Below, piece after piece: positions 8,614-17,083 of a stretch of 64,000 bases of DNA. This DNA is from Sphingomonas corticis. GTDB lineage: Bacteria; Pseudomonadota; Alphaproteobacteria; Sphingomonadales; Sphingomonadaceae. Within the stretch, counting starts at the first letter, position 1. Every line of letters begins with the position of its first letter. Made by a program: the position numbers and the translations under genes. The DNA is taken from contig NZ_JAAVJH010000002.1 in NCBI RefSeq assembly GCF_012035195.1, positions 62,001 through 126,000 of the forward strand, written 5' to 3'. A model generated the notes under the pieces. That model was not told where the DNA came from. It made no database searches and saw only the letters and a list, made by a program, of their open reading frames with translations.

Positions 8614-8976
8614 ATGGCACGAGTGAAGCGGGGCGTCACGACGCGCGCCAAGCACAAGAACATCCTGGAGCAGGCCAAGGGGTATCGCGGCCGGCGCAAG
8701 AACACGATCCGCATCGCGCGGCAGGCGGTCGAGAAGGCCGGCCAGTACGCGTATCGCGACCGCAAGGTGAAGAAGCGCACCTTCCGCGGCCTGTGGATCC
8801 AGCGCATCAACGCCGGCGTCCGCGCCGAGGGGCTGACCTACTCGCAGTTCATGCACGGCCTGAAGCTGGCCGGCATCGAGCTGGACCGGAAGGTGCTGGC
8901 CGACATCGCGATGCACGAGGGCGCGGCGTTCACCGCGATCATCGCGCAGGCGAAGGCGGCGCTGCCGCAGGGCTGA
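8614..8976 (+). CDS. rplT: 50S ribosomal protein L20
   Basis: A 120-residue 23S-rRNA-binding assembly protein. It starts [20 protein letters not shown] and contains [20 protein letters not shown] and [20 protein letters not shown], all diagnostic of bL20. An RBS (GGAGGG) sits before the ATG. In other bacteria L20 represses its own operon by binding the leader mRNA; no such structure was verified here. A strong terminator follows. Confidence 0.98.
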   Translation: MARVKRGVTTRAKHKNILEQAKGYRGRRKNTIRIARQAVEKAGQYAYRDRKVKKRTFRGLWIQRINAGVRAEGLTYSQFMHGLKLAGIELDRKVLADIAMHEGAAFTAIIAQAKAALPQG

Positions 8977-9001
8977 TCGGCCCTCGCTGAACGGCAAACG
9001 A

Positions 9002-9033
9002 GGGCGCTGGTGGCGACACCGGCGCCCTTTTTT
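9002..9033 (+). terminator. Rho-independent terminator of rpmI-rplT
   Basis: An 11-bp stem GGGCGCTGGTG / CACCGGCGCCC with one G-U pair, a GCGA tetraloop and a run of seven T residues. It starts 26 bases after the rplT stop. Confidence 0.9.
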
Positions 9034-9044
9034 ATCCTCCTTGC

Positions 9045-9154
9045 CACGGGGAGGGGGACCGCGACGCGAAGCGGCGTGGTGGACGGGGAGCACCCCGAAT
9101 GCTCCCCTGCCGCCCGCCCCCTCCACCATGCTACGCATGGTCCCCCTCCCCGTG
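9045..9154. repeat. Long nested inverted repeat
   Basis: A 16-bp perfect arm (CACGGGGAGGGGGACC at 9045-9060) pairs with GGTCCCCCTCCCCGTG at 9139-9154. An inner hairpin GGGGAGCA / TGCTCCCC lies around the centre. It occupies the gap between the rplT terminator and the polyketide operon. It may act as a bidirectional transcription block or be a mobile palindromic element. No coding sense was found in it. Confidence 0.7.
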
Positions 9155-9251
9155 CCGGGGAGGATCGGCTTACGGAACAACCACGCGCCCCGGCGGTAGA
9201 TGCTCCGATGCCACCCGTCGCCCGCCCGCCGATGGTCGCCGGGCCGATGCC

Positions 9252-10316
9252 GTGACGACCTCCCGCCTCCAAGCTCCTCGCCTCCTTGCGGTCGGCACCG
9301 CCGTGCCCGACCATGACATCCACGCCGCCTTCGCCGACTGGGCGCGGGCGCGGTTGCCCGATGGTGCGCGGCGCGTGTTCGACCGGATGGCGGGGCGCAG
9401 CGGCATCGCGCACCGCTGGTCGGTGCTGCCGGCCGGCTGCTCTCCGGTGGCGCCGGGCGGCTTCTACGAAGCGGAGCCGCATCCGGGCACCGGTGCGCGC
9501 ATGGCGCTGTACGCGCAGGCCGCGCCCGCGCTGGCGCTCGCGGCGGTGCGCGCGCTCGAGGCGCGGCAGCCGATCGGCGACGTGACGCACCTCGTCGTGG
9601 CGAGCTGCACCGGATTCGTGGCGCCGGGCATCGACCAGATCCTGGCGCGCGCGCTCGACCTGCCCGGATCGGTCGAGCGGACGCTGATCGGGTTCATGGG
9701 CTGCTACGCCGCGGTCGCCGCGCTGCGCACCGCGCGGCACATCGTGCGGTCGGAGCCGGCGGCGCGGGTGCTGGTCGTGACGGTGGAGCTGTCCACGCTC
9801 CACCTGCAGGCGGCGGACGAGATCGAGCCGCTGCTGGCGATGCTGCAGTTCGGCGACGGGGCGGCGGCGGCGATCGTTTCCGCAGAGGGGGACGGTGTAC
9901 CGCTGGGGCGGCCGTTCTCCGTCACGCTGCCCGCGTCCGACGCGCTGATCCGGTGGGACATCACCGACCGCGGCTTCGCCATGCACCTGTCGGGCGAGGT
10001 GCCGCAGCGGATCGCCGCGGCGCTCGCCGACCCGGCCACCGTCGCGGCGATCACCGGCGGAGAGCGGGTCGACGGATGGGCGGTCCACGCCGGCGGGCGG
10101 TCGATCCTGGATGCGGTGGAGACCGCGCTGGCGCTCGACCCGCACGCGCTCGACGCCTCGCGCGCGGTGCTGCGCGACAACGGCAACATGTCATCGGCGA
10201 CGCTGATGTTCGTCCTGGCGCGAATGCTGGAGACGCCGCCCGCGCGCGGCGTGGCGCTGGCCTTCGGGCCGGGACTAGCGGCGGAGGGGATCGCGTTCGG
10301 CACGGAGGCGGCATGA
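9252..10316 (+). CDS. Type III polyketide synthase (chalcone/stilbene-synthase family)
   Basis: Homodimeric thiolase-fold enzyme that extends an acyl-CoA starter with malonyl-CoA and cyclises the chain, usually to alkylpyrones or alkylresorcinols in bacteria. The catalytic triad is visible: Cys151 in GFMGCYAAVA, His279 in WAVHAGGRSILDAVE and Asn312 in LRDNGNMSSATLM. Their spacing (128 and 33 residues) fits plant chalcone synthase (139 and 33). SCTGFVAPGID is the conserved CTG..PG.D motif. Length is 354 residues from GTG 9252, typical for the family. No good Shine-Dalgarno is seen, and the next in-frame ATG upstream lies inside the inverted repeat. Its TGA overlaps the ATG of the methyltransferase gene, so the two are coupled. 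Confidence 0.92.
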   Translation: MTTSRLQAPRLLAVGTAVPDHDIHAAFADWARARLPDGARRVFDRMAGRSGIAHRWSVLPAGCSPVAPGGFYEAEPHPGTGARMALYAQAAPALALAAVRALEARQPIGDVTHLVVASCTGFVAPGIDQILARALDLPGSVERTLIGFMGCYAAVAALRTARHIVRSEPAARVLVVTVELSTLHLQAADEIEPLLAMLQFGDGAAAAIVSAEGDGVPLGRPFSVTLPASDALIRWDITDRGFAMHLSGEVPQRIAAALADPATVAAITGGERVDGWAVHAGGRSILDAVETALALDPHALDASRAVLRDNGNMSSATLMFVLARMLETPPARGVALAFGPGLAAEGIAFGTEAA

Positions 10317-11008
10317 CGCTCGCGATGCGCCGCGACGCCGCCGAGCTGATGGACGCGGACGACCTGCCCGCCGACACCTATGCCGCAGTGGTCGCGGACC
10401 TGGCGCGGGTGAACGTGGTGACGCTGGCGGCGCGACCCACGCTGGCGTTCCTGCGGCGGCACGCGCGGCCGGGCGGGCGCTACCGGCTGCTCGACGTGGG
10501 CTTCGGCGACGGGGACATGCTGCGGCGGATCGAGCGGTGGGCGACGCGGCGCGGCGTGGCGATCGATCTGGTGGGCGTCGACCTCAATCCGCGCAGCGAG
10601 GCGGCGGCGCGGGCGCACACCCCGGCGGGATCCGCGATCCGGTGGATCACCGGCGACCATGAAGCGCTGGCGGGCGAGCGCTGGGATTTCGTCGTCTCGA
10701 GCCTGGTGGCGCACCATATGACGGCGGCGGAGCTGATCGCCTTCCTGCGCTTCATGGCGGCGGAGGCGCGGGTGGCGTGGCTGGTGAACGACCTGCACCG
10801 CCACCGCTTCGCCTACGCCAGCTGGCCGCTGCTCGCGCGCGTTTTCGGCTGGCACCCGATCGTGCGACACGACGGCCACGTCTCGATCGCGCGCAGCTAT
10901 CGCCCGGCGGAATGGGAGCCGCTGCTGGACGCGGCGGGCGTTCGCGCGCGGGTGTTTCGCGCCTTCCCCTTCCGGCTGTGTGTGGAGGGTGTTTGCGCGC
11001 CCCGCTGA
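10313..11008 (+). CDS. Class I SAM-dependent methyltransferase of the polyketide operon
   Basis: A 231-residue Rossmann methyltransferase. Motif I is LLDVGFGDGDMLRRI near residue 62, followed by an acidic strand end (VGVDLNPRSEAA) and WITGDHEALAGERWDFVVSS. The pattern VSSLVAHHMTAAELIAFLR, also found in polyketide/quinone methyltransferases, follows. Start ATG 10313 overlaps the polyketide synthase stop by four bases. From context it probably methylates the ring or carboxyl of the polyketide product. Methyltransferases accompany type III synthases in the Streptomyces srs operon. The substrate is inference. Confidence 0.85.
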   Translation: MTLAMRRDAAELMDADDLPADTYAAVVADLARVNVVTLAARPTLAFLRRHARPGGRYRLLDVGFGDGDMLRRIERWATRRGVAIDLVGVDLNPRSEAAARAHTPAGSAIRWITGDHEALAGERWDFVVSSLVAHHMTAAELIAFLRFMAAEARVAWLVNDLHRHRFAYASWPLLARVFGWHPIVRHDGHVSIARSYRPAEWEPLLDAAGVRARVFRAFPFRLCVEGVCAPR

Positions 11009-12063
11009 TCCTGGGCGGCGGCCCGGCGGGGGCGGCGGCGGCGATCGTGCTGGCGCGCGGCGGTGTGCGCGCGACGGTGCTGGAACGGACGCGCGAGACC
11101 GGCGATGCGCTGTGCGGCGGGTTCCTGAGCTGGCGCACGCTGGACGCGCTGGCGCGGCTGGGCATCGACGCCGACGCGCTGAACCCGCGGCGCGTCGCCA
11201 CGCTGCGGCTGTTCGCCGGCGGGCGGCGACGCGAGGTGGCGCTGCCGCGCGCCGCGGTGGGTGTGTCGCGGCGGCGGCTCGACACGCTGCTTCTCGCCGC
11301 GGCGACGCGCGCGGGGGCGGCGGTGGAGCGCGGCGTCGCGGTGCGCGCGGTGGAGGAGGGCGTGGTCCGGCTGGCCGATAGCGCGACGCTGGCGGCGGAG
11401 GCGCTGCTGCTCGCCACCGGCAAGCACGACCTGCGTGGGCTGGCCCGGCCCGCCCCGCGCGAGCCCGACCCGGCACTGGGGCTGCGGGTGCGGCTGGGCC
11501 CGGCGGCGGCCGTCGACGTGCTGGTGGGCGACGCGATCGAGCTGCACCTGTTCGACGGCGGCTATGCCGGACTGGTGATGCAGGAGGACGGAACCGCCAA
11601 CCTGTGCCTCGCCGTGCGCCGCTCCCGCCTGAACGGCGGCGGCACCGACGCGCTGCTGGATCGACTCGGGCGCGAGCACGCGGCGCTGGGCGAGCGGCTG
11701 GCGTGGCGGTGCGGCGGCGCGGACGCGGTGGCGAACGTCCCCTACGGCTGGCGCGCGACGCACGGGTGCGACGGCCTGTTCCGCCTGGGCGACCAGGCGG
11801 CGGTCATCCCCTCGCTGGCGGGCGAGGGAATGGGGATCGCGATCGCCAGCGGCACCTCCGCCGCGCGCGCACTGCTGGCCGGGCGGGGAGCGGCGACGTG
11901 GCAGCGCGGCTTCGGCCGCGCGGCGCGGCGCCCGCTGGCGCTGGCGGGCGCTGCGCGCGCGCTGGCCGAGCGGCCCGCCCTCGCCGCCGCGGCGCTGCCG
12001 ATGGCGCCGGCCACGCTGATCCGGCTGATCGCGGGGGGAACCAGGATCGGCCACGACGCTTGA
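10993..12063 (+). CDS. FAD-dependent oxidoreductase (geranylgeranyl-reductase-like) of the polyketide operon
   Basis: Flavoprotein with an N-terminal dinucleotide-binding motif [20 protein letters not shown] and a second FAD motif [20 protein letters not shown] with the conserved GD..A..P..G.G. This places it among p-hydroxybenzoate-hydroxylase-fold or geranylgeranyl-reductase-like enzymes. The best start is TTG 10993, because GGAGGG lies just upstream and no ATG or GTG fits before the GxGxxG motif. The start overlaps the methyltransferase end by 16 bases. Length is 356 residues. It is likely to hydroxylate or reduce the polyketide product, as SrsC does in Streptomyces; that parallel is context-based. 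Confidence 0.85.
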   Translation: MRAPLILGGGPAGAAAAIVLARGGVRATVLERTRETGDALCGGFLSWRTLDALARLGIDADALNPRRVATLRLFAGGRRREVALPRAAVGVSRRRLDTLLLAAATRAGAAVERGVAVRAVEEGVVRLADSATLAAEALLLATGKHDLRGLARPAPREPDPALGLRVRLGPAAAVDVLVGDAIELHLFDGGYAGLVMQEDGTANLCLAVRRSRLNGGGTDALLDRLGREHAALGERLAWRCGGADAVANVPYGWRATHGCDGLFRLGDQAAVIPSLAGEGMGIAIASGTSAARALLAGRGAATWQRGFGRAARRPLALAGAARALAERPALAAAALPMAPATLIRLIAGGTRIGHDA

Positions 12064-12095
12064 AATCACCCCGCCCGCTCACGAGATTTCGCGTC

Positions 12096-12491
12096 ATGGA
12101 TCAGCTCAATCTCTCCGAAGCCGAGTGGAAGGCCCGCCTGACGCCCGAGCAATATCACGTGCTGCGCGAGGCCGGGACGGAGCGCGCCTTTTCCGGTCGC
12201 CTGAACGACAACAAGGCCGACGGCATCTACCATTGCGCGGCCTGCGCGCTGGAATTGTTCGACAGCGCGGACAAGTATGACTCCGGTTCCGGCTGGCCCA
12301 GCTTCACGCAGCCGATCGCGCCGGACGCGGTGACCGACCATCGCGACACCAGCCACGGCATGACCCGCGTGGAGACGCGGTGCGCGCGCTGCGACAGCCA
12401 CCTGGGCCACGTGTTTCCGGACGGGCCGCCGCCCACCGGATTGCGCTATTGCATGAATTCGGTCTCGCTGGATTTCCGCGCGCGCGCCTGA
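12096..12491 (+). CDS. msrB: Peptide-methionine (R)-S-oxide reductase MsrB
   Basis: Cytoplasmic repair enzyme that reduces R-methionine sulfoxide with thioredoxin. The 131-residue protein has the two zinc pairs C47/C50 (CAAC) and C96/C99 (CARC), the GSGWPSF motif at residues 64-70, [10 protein letters not shown], and catalytic C119 in [10 protein letters not shown]. The usual form is RYC(I/V)NSASL, so Met and Val replace two common residues. ATG 12096 gives homology over the full length ([20 protein letters not shown]). It follows the polyketide operon by 32 bases but is probably functionally unrelated to it. Confidence 0.96.
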   Translation: MDQLNLSEAEWKARLTPEQYHVLREAGTERAFSGRLNDNKADGIYHCAACALELFDSADKYDSGSGWPSFTQPIAPDAVTDHRDTSHGMTRVETRCARCDSHLGHVFPDGPPPTGLRYCMNSVSLDFRARA

Positions 12492-12510
12492 GCCGCAGGG
12501 ACATTGTTAA

Positions 12511-12550
12511 CCATGGCCTAAGCCTCTATTCGCCAGAGGCTAAGCCATGG
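12511..12550 (+). promoter_or_regulatory. Hairpin covering the ribosome binding site and start codon of the PBP1A gene
   Basis: CCATGGC (12511-12517) pairs with GCCATGG (12544-12550), and AGCCTCT (12521-12527) pairs with AGAGGCT (12535-12541). This gives two 7-bp stems with a small internal loop and a 7-base apical loop. The Shine-Dalgarno GAGG (12536-12539) and the ATG (12547-12549) both lie in the 3' arm. Formation in mRNA would hide the start site; it could also act as the msrB transcript end. A regulatory role is inference. Confidence 0.5.
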
Positions 12551-14712
12551 CCGCCCGCAAGACCTCCGCCCGCAAGCCGACCGCCAGGTCTCCCTGGCGC
12601 CGCCGTTTCGGCTTCGCGCTCAAGCTGTTGCTGGTGCTGGCGGTGCTCGCCCTGGGCGCGCTCGTCACCGCGGTCTACGTCGCGCGGGCGCAGTTGCCGA
12701 GCTTCGAGGACCTGAAGTCCTCCCCCAACGGGCAGATGATCCGCGTCCACGCCGCGGACGGCACGGTGCTGGTGTCGCTGGGGCCGAGCTACGGCGAGTG
12801 GCTGAGCTACGACCGCATTCCGCGGGTGATGCGCGACGCGACCATCGCGGTGGAGGATCGCCGCTTCCGCAGCCACCTGGGCGTCGACCCGATCGGCATC
12901 ACCCGATCCGTGATGGTCCGCTACGAGCGCGGGCGCTGGGTGCAGGGCGGGTCGACCATCACGCAGCAGCTGGCGCGCAACGTCTTCCTGAACAACCAGA
13001 AGAAGTTCGGCCGCAAGTTCCGCGAGTGGATCCTGGCGCTGGCGCTGGAGCGCAAGTTCAGCAAGGACCAGGTGCTCGAGCTCTACCTGAACAAGGTGTA
13101 TTACGGCGGCGGCGCCTATGGCATCGACGCGGCCAGCCGGAAGTTCTTCGGCCACGGCGCCGACGACCTGAGCCTGTCGGAGGCGGCGGTGATCGCGGGC
13201 CTGGTCAAGGCGCCGTCCAACTACTCGCCGACCGCCGATGCCGAGGCCGCCAAGGGCCGCGCCGGGGTGGTGCTGGCACAGATGGTGCGCAACGGCTTCA
13301 TCACGCAGGCCCAGGCCGACGGCGCGGACGCCGACGCGGTGAAGCTCGCCCCGCCCGCACGGCAGAACAGCGTGCGCTACTTCACCGATTGGGCGCTGCC
13401 GCAGCTGGAGCTGCTGATCGACGAGACGGTGAAGCCGCTGGAGGTGTGGACCACGCTGGACCCGGGGATGCAGCGCGACGCCGACGCCGCGGTGCGCGCC
13501 AACGTGCCCGGCGGCGCGCAGGGTGCGCTGGTGGCGATCGACCGCGACGGCGCGGTGCGCGCGATGGTGGGCGGGACCGACTATGTCAGCTCCAACTACA
13601 ACCGCGCCACCACCGCGGTGCGCCAACCGGGATCGGCGTTCAAGCTGTTCGTCTACCTCGCCGCGCTGGAGGCGGGGAAAACACCGGAGGACAAGGAGAT
13701 CGACGAGCCCGTCACGATCGACGGCTGGTCCCCGCGCAACGATTCGCGCCGCAATTCGGGCGAAGTGACGCTCCGCACCGCCTTCGCCTATTCGCTCAAC
13801 ACCGTCGCGGCGAAGCTGGGCCAGCAGGTGGGGTTCGCCACGATCGCCGACATGGCGCGCCGCTTCGGCATCACCACGCCGGTCAACACGCACCCCTCGA
13901 TGGTGCTGGGCACGTCGGAAGTGCGGCTGATCGACCTGACCCGCGCCTTCGCCAGCGTCGCCAACAAGGGCGTGGCGGTGACGCCGTTCGGCATCACGCG
14001 CGTCAGCAGCGAGGGCGAGACGATCTACACGCACGAGGTGGACCGCAACCGCGTGCTGGTGGCCCCGTATGTCGCGGCGCAGATGACCGACCTGTTGCAG
14101 ACCGCGGTCAACACCGGCACCGGCCGCGCGGCGCAGATCGGGCGGCCGGTGGCGGGAAAGACGGGCACGACCAGCAGTTCGAAGGACGGCTGGTTCCTCG
14201 GCTTCTCCTCCGGCCTCACCACCGGCGTGTGGATGGGGCGCGACAATGCGCGGCCGATCGCGGGGCTGCACGGCGGCACCGCGCCCGCGCGCGCCTTCGC
14301 CGCGTTCATGACCCGCGCCGTCGCCAAGCGGCCGATCGAGCCGTTCGAGACGCAGGTGACGCTGCCCGAGTGGCAGCTGGAGCCTGACGAGGAGAGCTAT
14401 TTCGGCGCGCCCGACAACCGCACCTTCGTCGACGAGGACGGCTATGCGGTGGATCGCGAGCCGGCACCCCCGGCGGTGCCGGACGACCGCGCCGTGCCGC
14501 TGCCGCAGGAGGACGATGGCGTTCCGCCCCCGCCGCGCCAGCGCGACGGCACAAGTGGGGGCGGTGACGATCCGCGGCTGGACCAGGACTGGCTCGATCG
14601 CGTCACCGGCCGCGACTCGCCGCGCCGCGACGTGCCGCGCGAGCCATCGCGCGCCGCCCCGCGCGAGCGCACCCTGCCGCCGCGCTACGAGGGCGAGCGC
14701 CCGTACCAGTGA
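12547..14712 (+). CDS. mrcA: Penicillin-binding protein 1A (bifunctional transglycosylase/transpeptidase)
   Basis: Class A PBP that polymerises and cross-links peptidoglycan on the periplasmic face. A basic N-terminus and one membrane helix (about residues 20-43) precede the GT51 domain. Catalytic Glu103 is in VEDRRFRSHLG, followed by QGGSTITQQLARN and LELYLNKVYYGGGAYG. The transpeptidase domain shows S363-x-x-K366 (GSAFK), S416-L-N418 and K538-T-G (KTGTTSSSKDGW). The 721-residue length is normal. The C-terminal 100 residues are Pro/Arg/Asp-rich and low complexity, ending beyond the catalytic fold. The start codon lies in a hairpin (12511-12550). The 3' end overlaps the convergent YgjP-like gene by 28 bases. 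Confidence 0.96.
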   Translation: MAARKTSARKPTARSPWRRRFGFALKLLLVLAVLALGALVTAVYVARAQLPSFEDLKSSPNGQMIRVHAADGTVLVSLGPSYGEWLSYDRIPRVMRDATIAVEDRRFRSHLGVDPIGITRSVMVRYERGRWVQGGSTITQQLARNVFLNNQKKFGRKFREWILALALERKFSKDQVLELYLNKVYYGGGAYGIDAASRKFFGHGADDLSLSEAAVIAGLVKAPSNYSPTADAEAAKGRAGVVLAQMVRNGFITQAQADGADADAVKLAPPARQNSVRYFTDWALPQLELLIDETVKPLEVWTTLDPGMQRDADAAVRANVPGGAQGALVAIDRDGAVRAMVGGTDYVSSNYNRATTAVRQPGSAFKLFVYLAALEAGKTPEDKEIDEPVTIDGWSPRNDSRRNSGEVTLRTAFAYSLNTVAAKLGQQVGFATIADMARRFGITTPVNTHPSMVLGTSEVRLIDLTRAFASVANKGVAVTPFGITRVSSEGETIYTHEVDRNRVLVAPYVAAQMTDLLQTAVNTGTGRAAQIGRPVAGKTGTTSSSKDGWFLGFSSGLTTGVWMGRDNARPIAGLHGGTAPARAFAAFMTRAVAKRPIEPFETQVTLPEWQLEPDEESYFGAPDNRTFVDEDGYAVDREPAPPAVPDDRAVPLPQEDDGVPPPPRQRDGTSGGGDDPRLDQDWLDRVTGRDSPRRDVPREPSRAAPRERTLPPRYEGERPYQ

Positions 14713-15362
14713 AGCGCCGCGCCGTGCGCGCGCAGCCAGCGTCGCGCGGGCGCGGGATCGGCCTCGTACAGCCGTGCGACGAGCGCGTGGAAGGCGGGGG
14801 AGTGGTTCATGTGCACGCGGTGCGCCACCTCGTGCGCGGCGGTGGCGCGGCGCACCTCGGGCGGGGCCATGGCGAGCCGCCAGCTGTAGCGGATCGCGCC
14901 GTCGTGCGCGCAGCTGCCCCAGCGGCCGCGCGGATCGCCGACCGCCACCGCGCTGACCGTCACGCCGGCGCGCGCGGCGTAGACGGCGGTGTCCGCCTCC
15001 AGCAGCGCCAGCGCCTGCCGCCGCAGCCACGCCTCGACGCGTCGCGCGACGGTGTCGAGCGGGCCGCCGAGAAACAGCGCGTCGCCCTCGCGTCGCACCG
15101 CGCGGGGCGCGCCTTCCTGCCAGCGGATCGTCAGCGTCGCGCCGTCGAACGGCAGCGTCGCGCCGGGAACGAACGGCCGCGCCTCCGGCAGCACCGAGCG
15201 CTGCCGCTCCACCCACGCCGCCTGCCCGCGCGCCCAGGCCATCGCGCGGTCGAGCGAGGCGCGCGGCGGCAGCGTCAGCCGCGCGCGGCCGGTGAGCGGA
15301 TCGAAGCTCAGCTTGGTGCGACGCGCGCGCGGATGGCGCACCACGTCGAAGTCGCCGCTCAC
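14685..15362 (-). CDS. YgjP-like M48-type metallopeptidase domain protein (DUF45)
   Basis: A 225-residue protein with the zinc-protease helix HEVAHRVHMNHSPAFH (HExxH variant HEVAH plus downstream His) and the family motif RWGSCAHDGAIRYSWRL before it. This is the YgjP/DUF45 layout. Partner and substrate are unknown; such proteins are predicted cytoplasmic zinc peptidases. The start is GTG 15362, overlapping the TGA of the upstream YcgN-like gene (GTGA). It is convergent with the PBP1A gene. No signal peptide is present. Confidence 0.85.
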   Translation of the reverse strand: MSGDFDVVRHPRARRTKLSFDPLTGRARLTLPPRASLDRAMAWARGQAAWVERQRSVLPEARPFVPGATLPFDGATLTIRWQEGAPRAVRREGDALFLGGPLDTVARRVEAWLRRQALALLEADTAVYAARAGVTVSAVAVGDPRGRWGSCAHDGAIRYSWRLAMAPPEVRRATAAHEVAHRVHMNHSPAFHALVARLYEADPAPARRWLRAHGAALHWYGRSPS

Positions 15363-15814
15363 AGCTCGCGGTCGACCATGTGGTGCTCGAGGTCGCCGGC
15401 ATCGTCCTCGCTGATCGTCCAGCCGCGCACCGACTGCCCGGCGCGGTGCACCGCGTCGCGATCGCCGCTGACCAGATAATGCCAGTCCGGCAGCGGCTCC
15501 CCCGCCGCGCGCAGACGATAGGCGCAGGTGGAGGGCAGCCAGTCGATCCGGTCGACGTTGTCGCTCGTCAGCCGCACGCACTCGCTGACGAAGGCGCGGC
15601 GGTGCCGGTAGTTGGAGCATTGCCCGCTGCGCCGGTCGAGCAGGCGGCAGGCGACGTTGGTGGCGATCAGCTCGCCCGTCTCCTCGTCCTCCAGCTTGTG
15701 CAGGCAGCATTTGCCGCAGCCGTCGCACAGCGCCTCCCACTGCGCGCGGTCGAGCGTCGCCAGCGGCGCTTCCCAGAATCTACCCGTCCCCGGGGAGCCT
15801 CTCAGTGCGCCCAT
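15359..15814 (-). CDS. YcgN/YkgJ-type cysteine cluster protein (UPF0260)
   Basis: A 151-residue protein with the conserved start RFWEAPLATLDRAQWEALC and the cluster CDGCGKCCLHK, followed by CRLLDRRSGQCSNYRHR and STCAYRL. Together these supply the eight or so cysteines of the UPF0260 family, thought to bind a metal or Fe-S cluster; its function is unknown. ATG 15814 is preferred because homology begins a few residues later at RFWE. It overlaps the 3' end of the SCO gene by 13 bases and the GTG of the peptidase gene, so the three are probably co-translated. Confidence 0.88.
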   Translation of the reverse strand: MGALRGSPGTGRFWEAPLATLDRAQWEALCDGCGKCCLHKLEDEETGELIATNVACRLLDRRSGQCSNYRHRRAFVSECVRLTSDNVDRIDWLPSTCAYRLRAAGEPLPDWHYLVSGDRDAVHRAGQSVRGWTISEDDAGDLEHHMVDREL

Positions 15815-16380
15815 TTGACGATCTCGTCCGCCATCGCGCCCGGCGCGCCCTCGGGCAGCAGCGCCAGCGGCTTGCCGTCTGTGTCCATCAGGTAGATTTG
15901 CCGGCTGTGGTCGACGAGGTAGCCCTGCTTCGTCCCCTGCCCGCGGGCGTAATAGATGCCGAATTCCTTCGCCGTGCGCGCGATGTCCGCCGCGCTGCCG
16001 GTCAGCGCGACGAGGCGCGGGTGGAAATTGGCGGCGAACTGCTTCAGCACCGCGGGCGTGTCGCGCGCGGGATCGACCGAGACGAACACGGGGGTGATCC
16101 GCGCCGCCAGCGCGGGATCGCGATCCTCCAGCAGCCTCATCGCCAGCGAGATGGTCTGCACGTCGGTGGGGCAGACGTCGGGACAGAAGGTGTAGCCGAA
16201 GTACATGATGCGGTAGCGGCCGGCGAGCTGCCGGTCGGTGAAGGCGCGCCCGTTCTGGTCGGTCAGCGCGATCGGCCCGCCGATGCGCGCACCCCGCAGC
16301 GGCGGCGCCTCGGCAGGCTCGCTGGAGCAGGCGGCGGCGCCGAGCAGCGCCGCCGCGACGGGAATCCATCGCATGTTCAT
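15802..16380 (-). CDS. SCO1/SenC family copper chaperone
   Basis: Membrane-anchored thioredoxin-fold protein that delivers copper to the CuA site of cytochrome c oxidase or acts in redox homeostasis. The 192-residue protein has a lipoprotein-type signal (ALLGAAACSS, Cys18). The copper ligands are C66 and C70 in YTFCPDVCPTDV and His158 in LVDHSRQIYLMD. The set C-x3-C plus His is complete, so it is predicted to be functional. It is the first gene of the leftward trio with the YcgN-like and YgjP-like genes. No oxidase genes are in the window. Confidence 0.93.
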   Translation of the reverse strand: MNMRWIPVAAALLGAAACSSEPAEAPPLRGARIGGPIALTDQNGRAFTDRQLAGRYRIMYFGYTFCPDVCPTDVQTISLAMRLLEDRDPALAARITPVFVSVDPARDTPAVLKQFAANFHPRLVALTGSAADIARTAKEFGIYYARGQGTKQGYLVDHSRQIYLMDTDGKPLALLPEGAPGAMADEIVKWAH

Positions 16381-16440
16381 GGCGGGGGCAGATTTGGTCG
16401 GTTATAGCGCGATCCGCAACCTTCTGGAATCTTCCCGCCT

Positions 16441-17028
16441 ATGCGCCTGCGCCTTGCCCTCGTCCCGCTGCTCCTCCTCGCCGCACCGGCGGCCGCGCAG
16501 CAGCAGTCGCAGAGCTACAAGTTCCTGGAAGCGGTGCGCAAGGCCGACGGGAATACGGTGATCTCGATCCTGGACCAGCCGGGACAGACGATCATCAACA
16601 CACGCGACATCTCAACGGGCGAGGGGGCGCTGCACATCGTCGCGAAGCGGGGCGACACGACCTACCTCAACTACCTCCTGTCGCGCGGGGCGGACGCCAA
16701 CATGCGGGACGCGCAGGGGAACACCGCGATGATGCTGGCGGTGGAGGGCGGCCACATCGACGCGATCGAGATCCTGGCGAAGAAGCGCGCGAATGCGAAC
16801 CTGGGCAACAAGATGGGCGAGACGCCGCTGCTGCGCGCGGTGCAGCGCCGCGACCTGACGCTGGTGCGCGCGGTGCTGGCGGCGGGCGGCGATCCCGATC
16901 AGACCGACTATAACGGCACCACCGCGCGCAGCTACGCCACCGCCGACACGCGATCGGGCGCGATCGCGAAGGTGCTGGCGGAGACGCCGAAGAAGACCCG
17001 CGCGGCGGTGTCGGGGCCGCGGCTGTAG
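16441..17028 (+). CDS. Periplasmic ankyrin-repeat protein
   Basis: A 195-residue exported protein with a signal peptide (MRLRLALVPLLLLAAPAAAQ) and about four ankyrin repeats. Visible repeat units include GEGALHIVAKRGDTTYLNYL, RGADANMRDAQGNTAMMLAV, NANLGNKMGETPLLRAVQRR and GGDPDQTDYNGTTARSYA. Ankyrin repeats mediate protein-protein contact; the partner is unknown. It is divergent from the SCO gene and single in its orientation here. An inverted dispersed repeat follows the stop. Confidence 0.85.
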   Translation: MRLRLALVPLLLLAAPAAAQQQSQSYKFLEAVRKADGNTVISILDQPGQTIINTRDISTGEGALHIVAKRGDTTYLNYLLSRGADANMRDAQGNTAMMLAVEGGHIDAIEILAKKRANANLGNKMGETPLLRAVQRRDLTLVRAVLAAGGDPDQTDYNGTTARSYATADTRSGAIAKVLAETPKKTRAAVSGPRL

Positions 17029-17033
17029 GCTTC

Positions 17034-17060
17034 CCCGTCATGCCGGACTCGTCCCGGCAT
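17034..17060. repeat. Dispersed palindromic repeat, family A (copy 1)
   Basis: A 27-base imperfect palindrome (CCCGTCATGCCGGACTCGTC plus CCGGCAT) between the convergent ankyrin and mmcB genes. Its reverse complement matches 22517-22543 at 26 of 27 positions. It probably serves as a transcription-end hairpin for both flanking genes. Confidence 0.8.
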
Positions 17061-17083
17061 CCGAAGCCACAGGCCGGGACCGG

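Noticed and set aside
9045..9154. Inverted repeat considered as insertion-sequence ends
   Set aside because: No transposase frame lies between the arms, and the arms are only 78 bases apart.
12410..12430. CACGTG in msrB (GCCACGTGTTTCC) as a further parS
   Set aside because: Only the central CACGTG is shared; the flanking palindrome of parS is absent.
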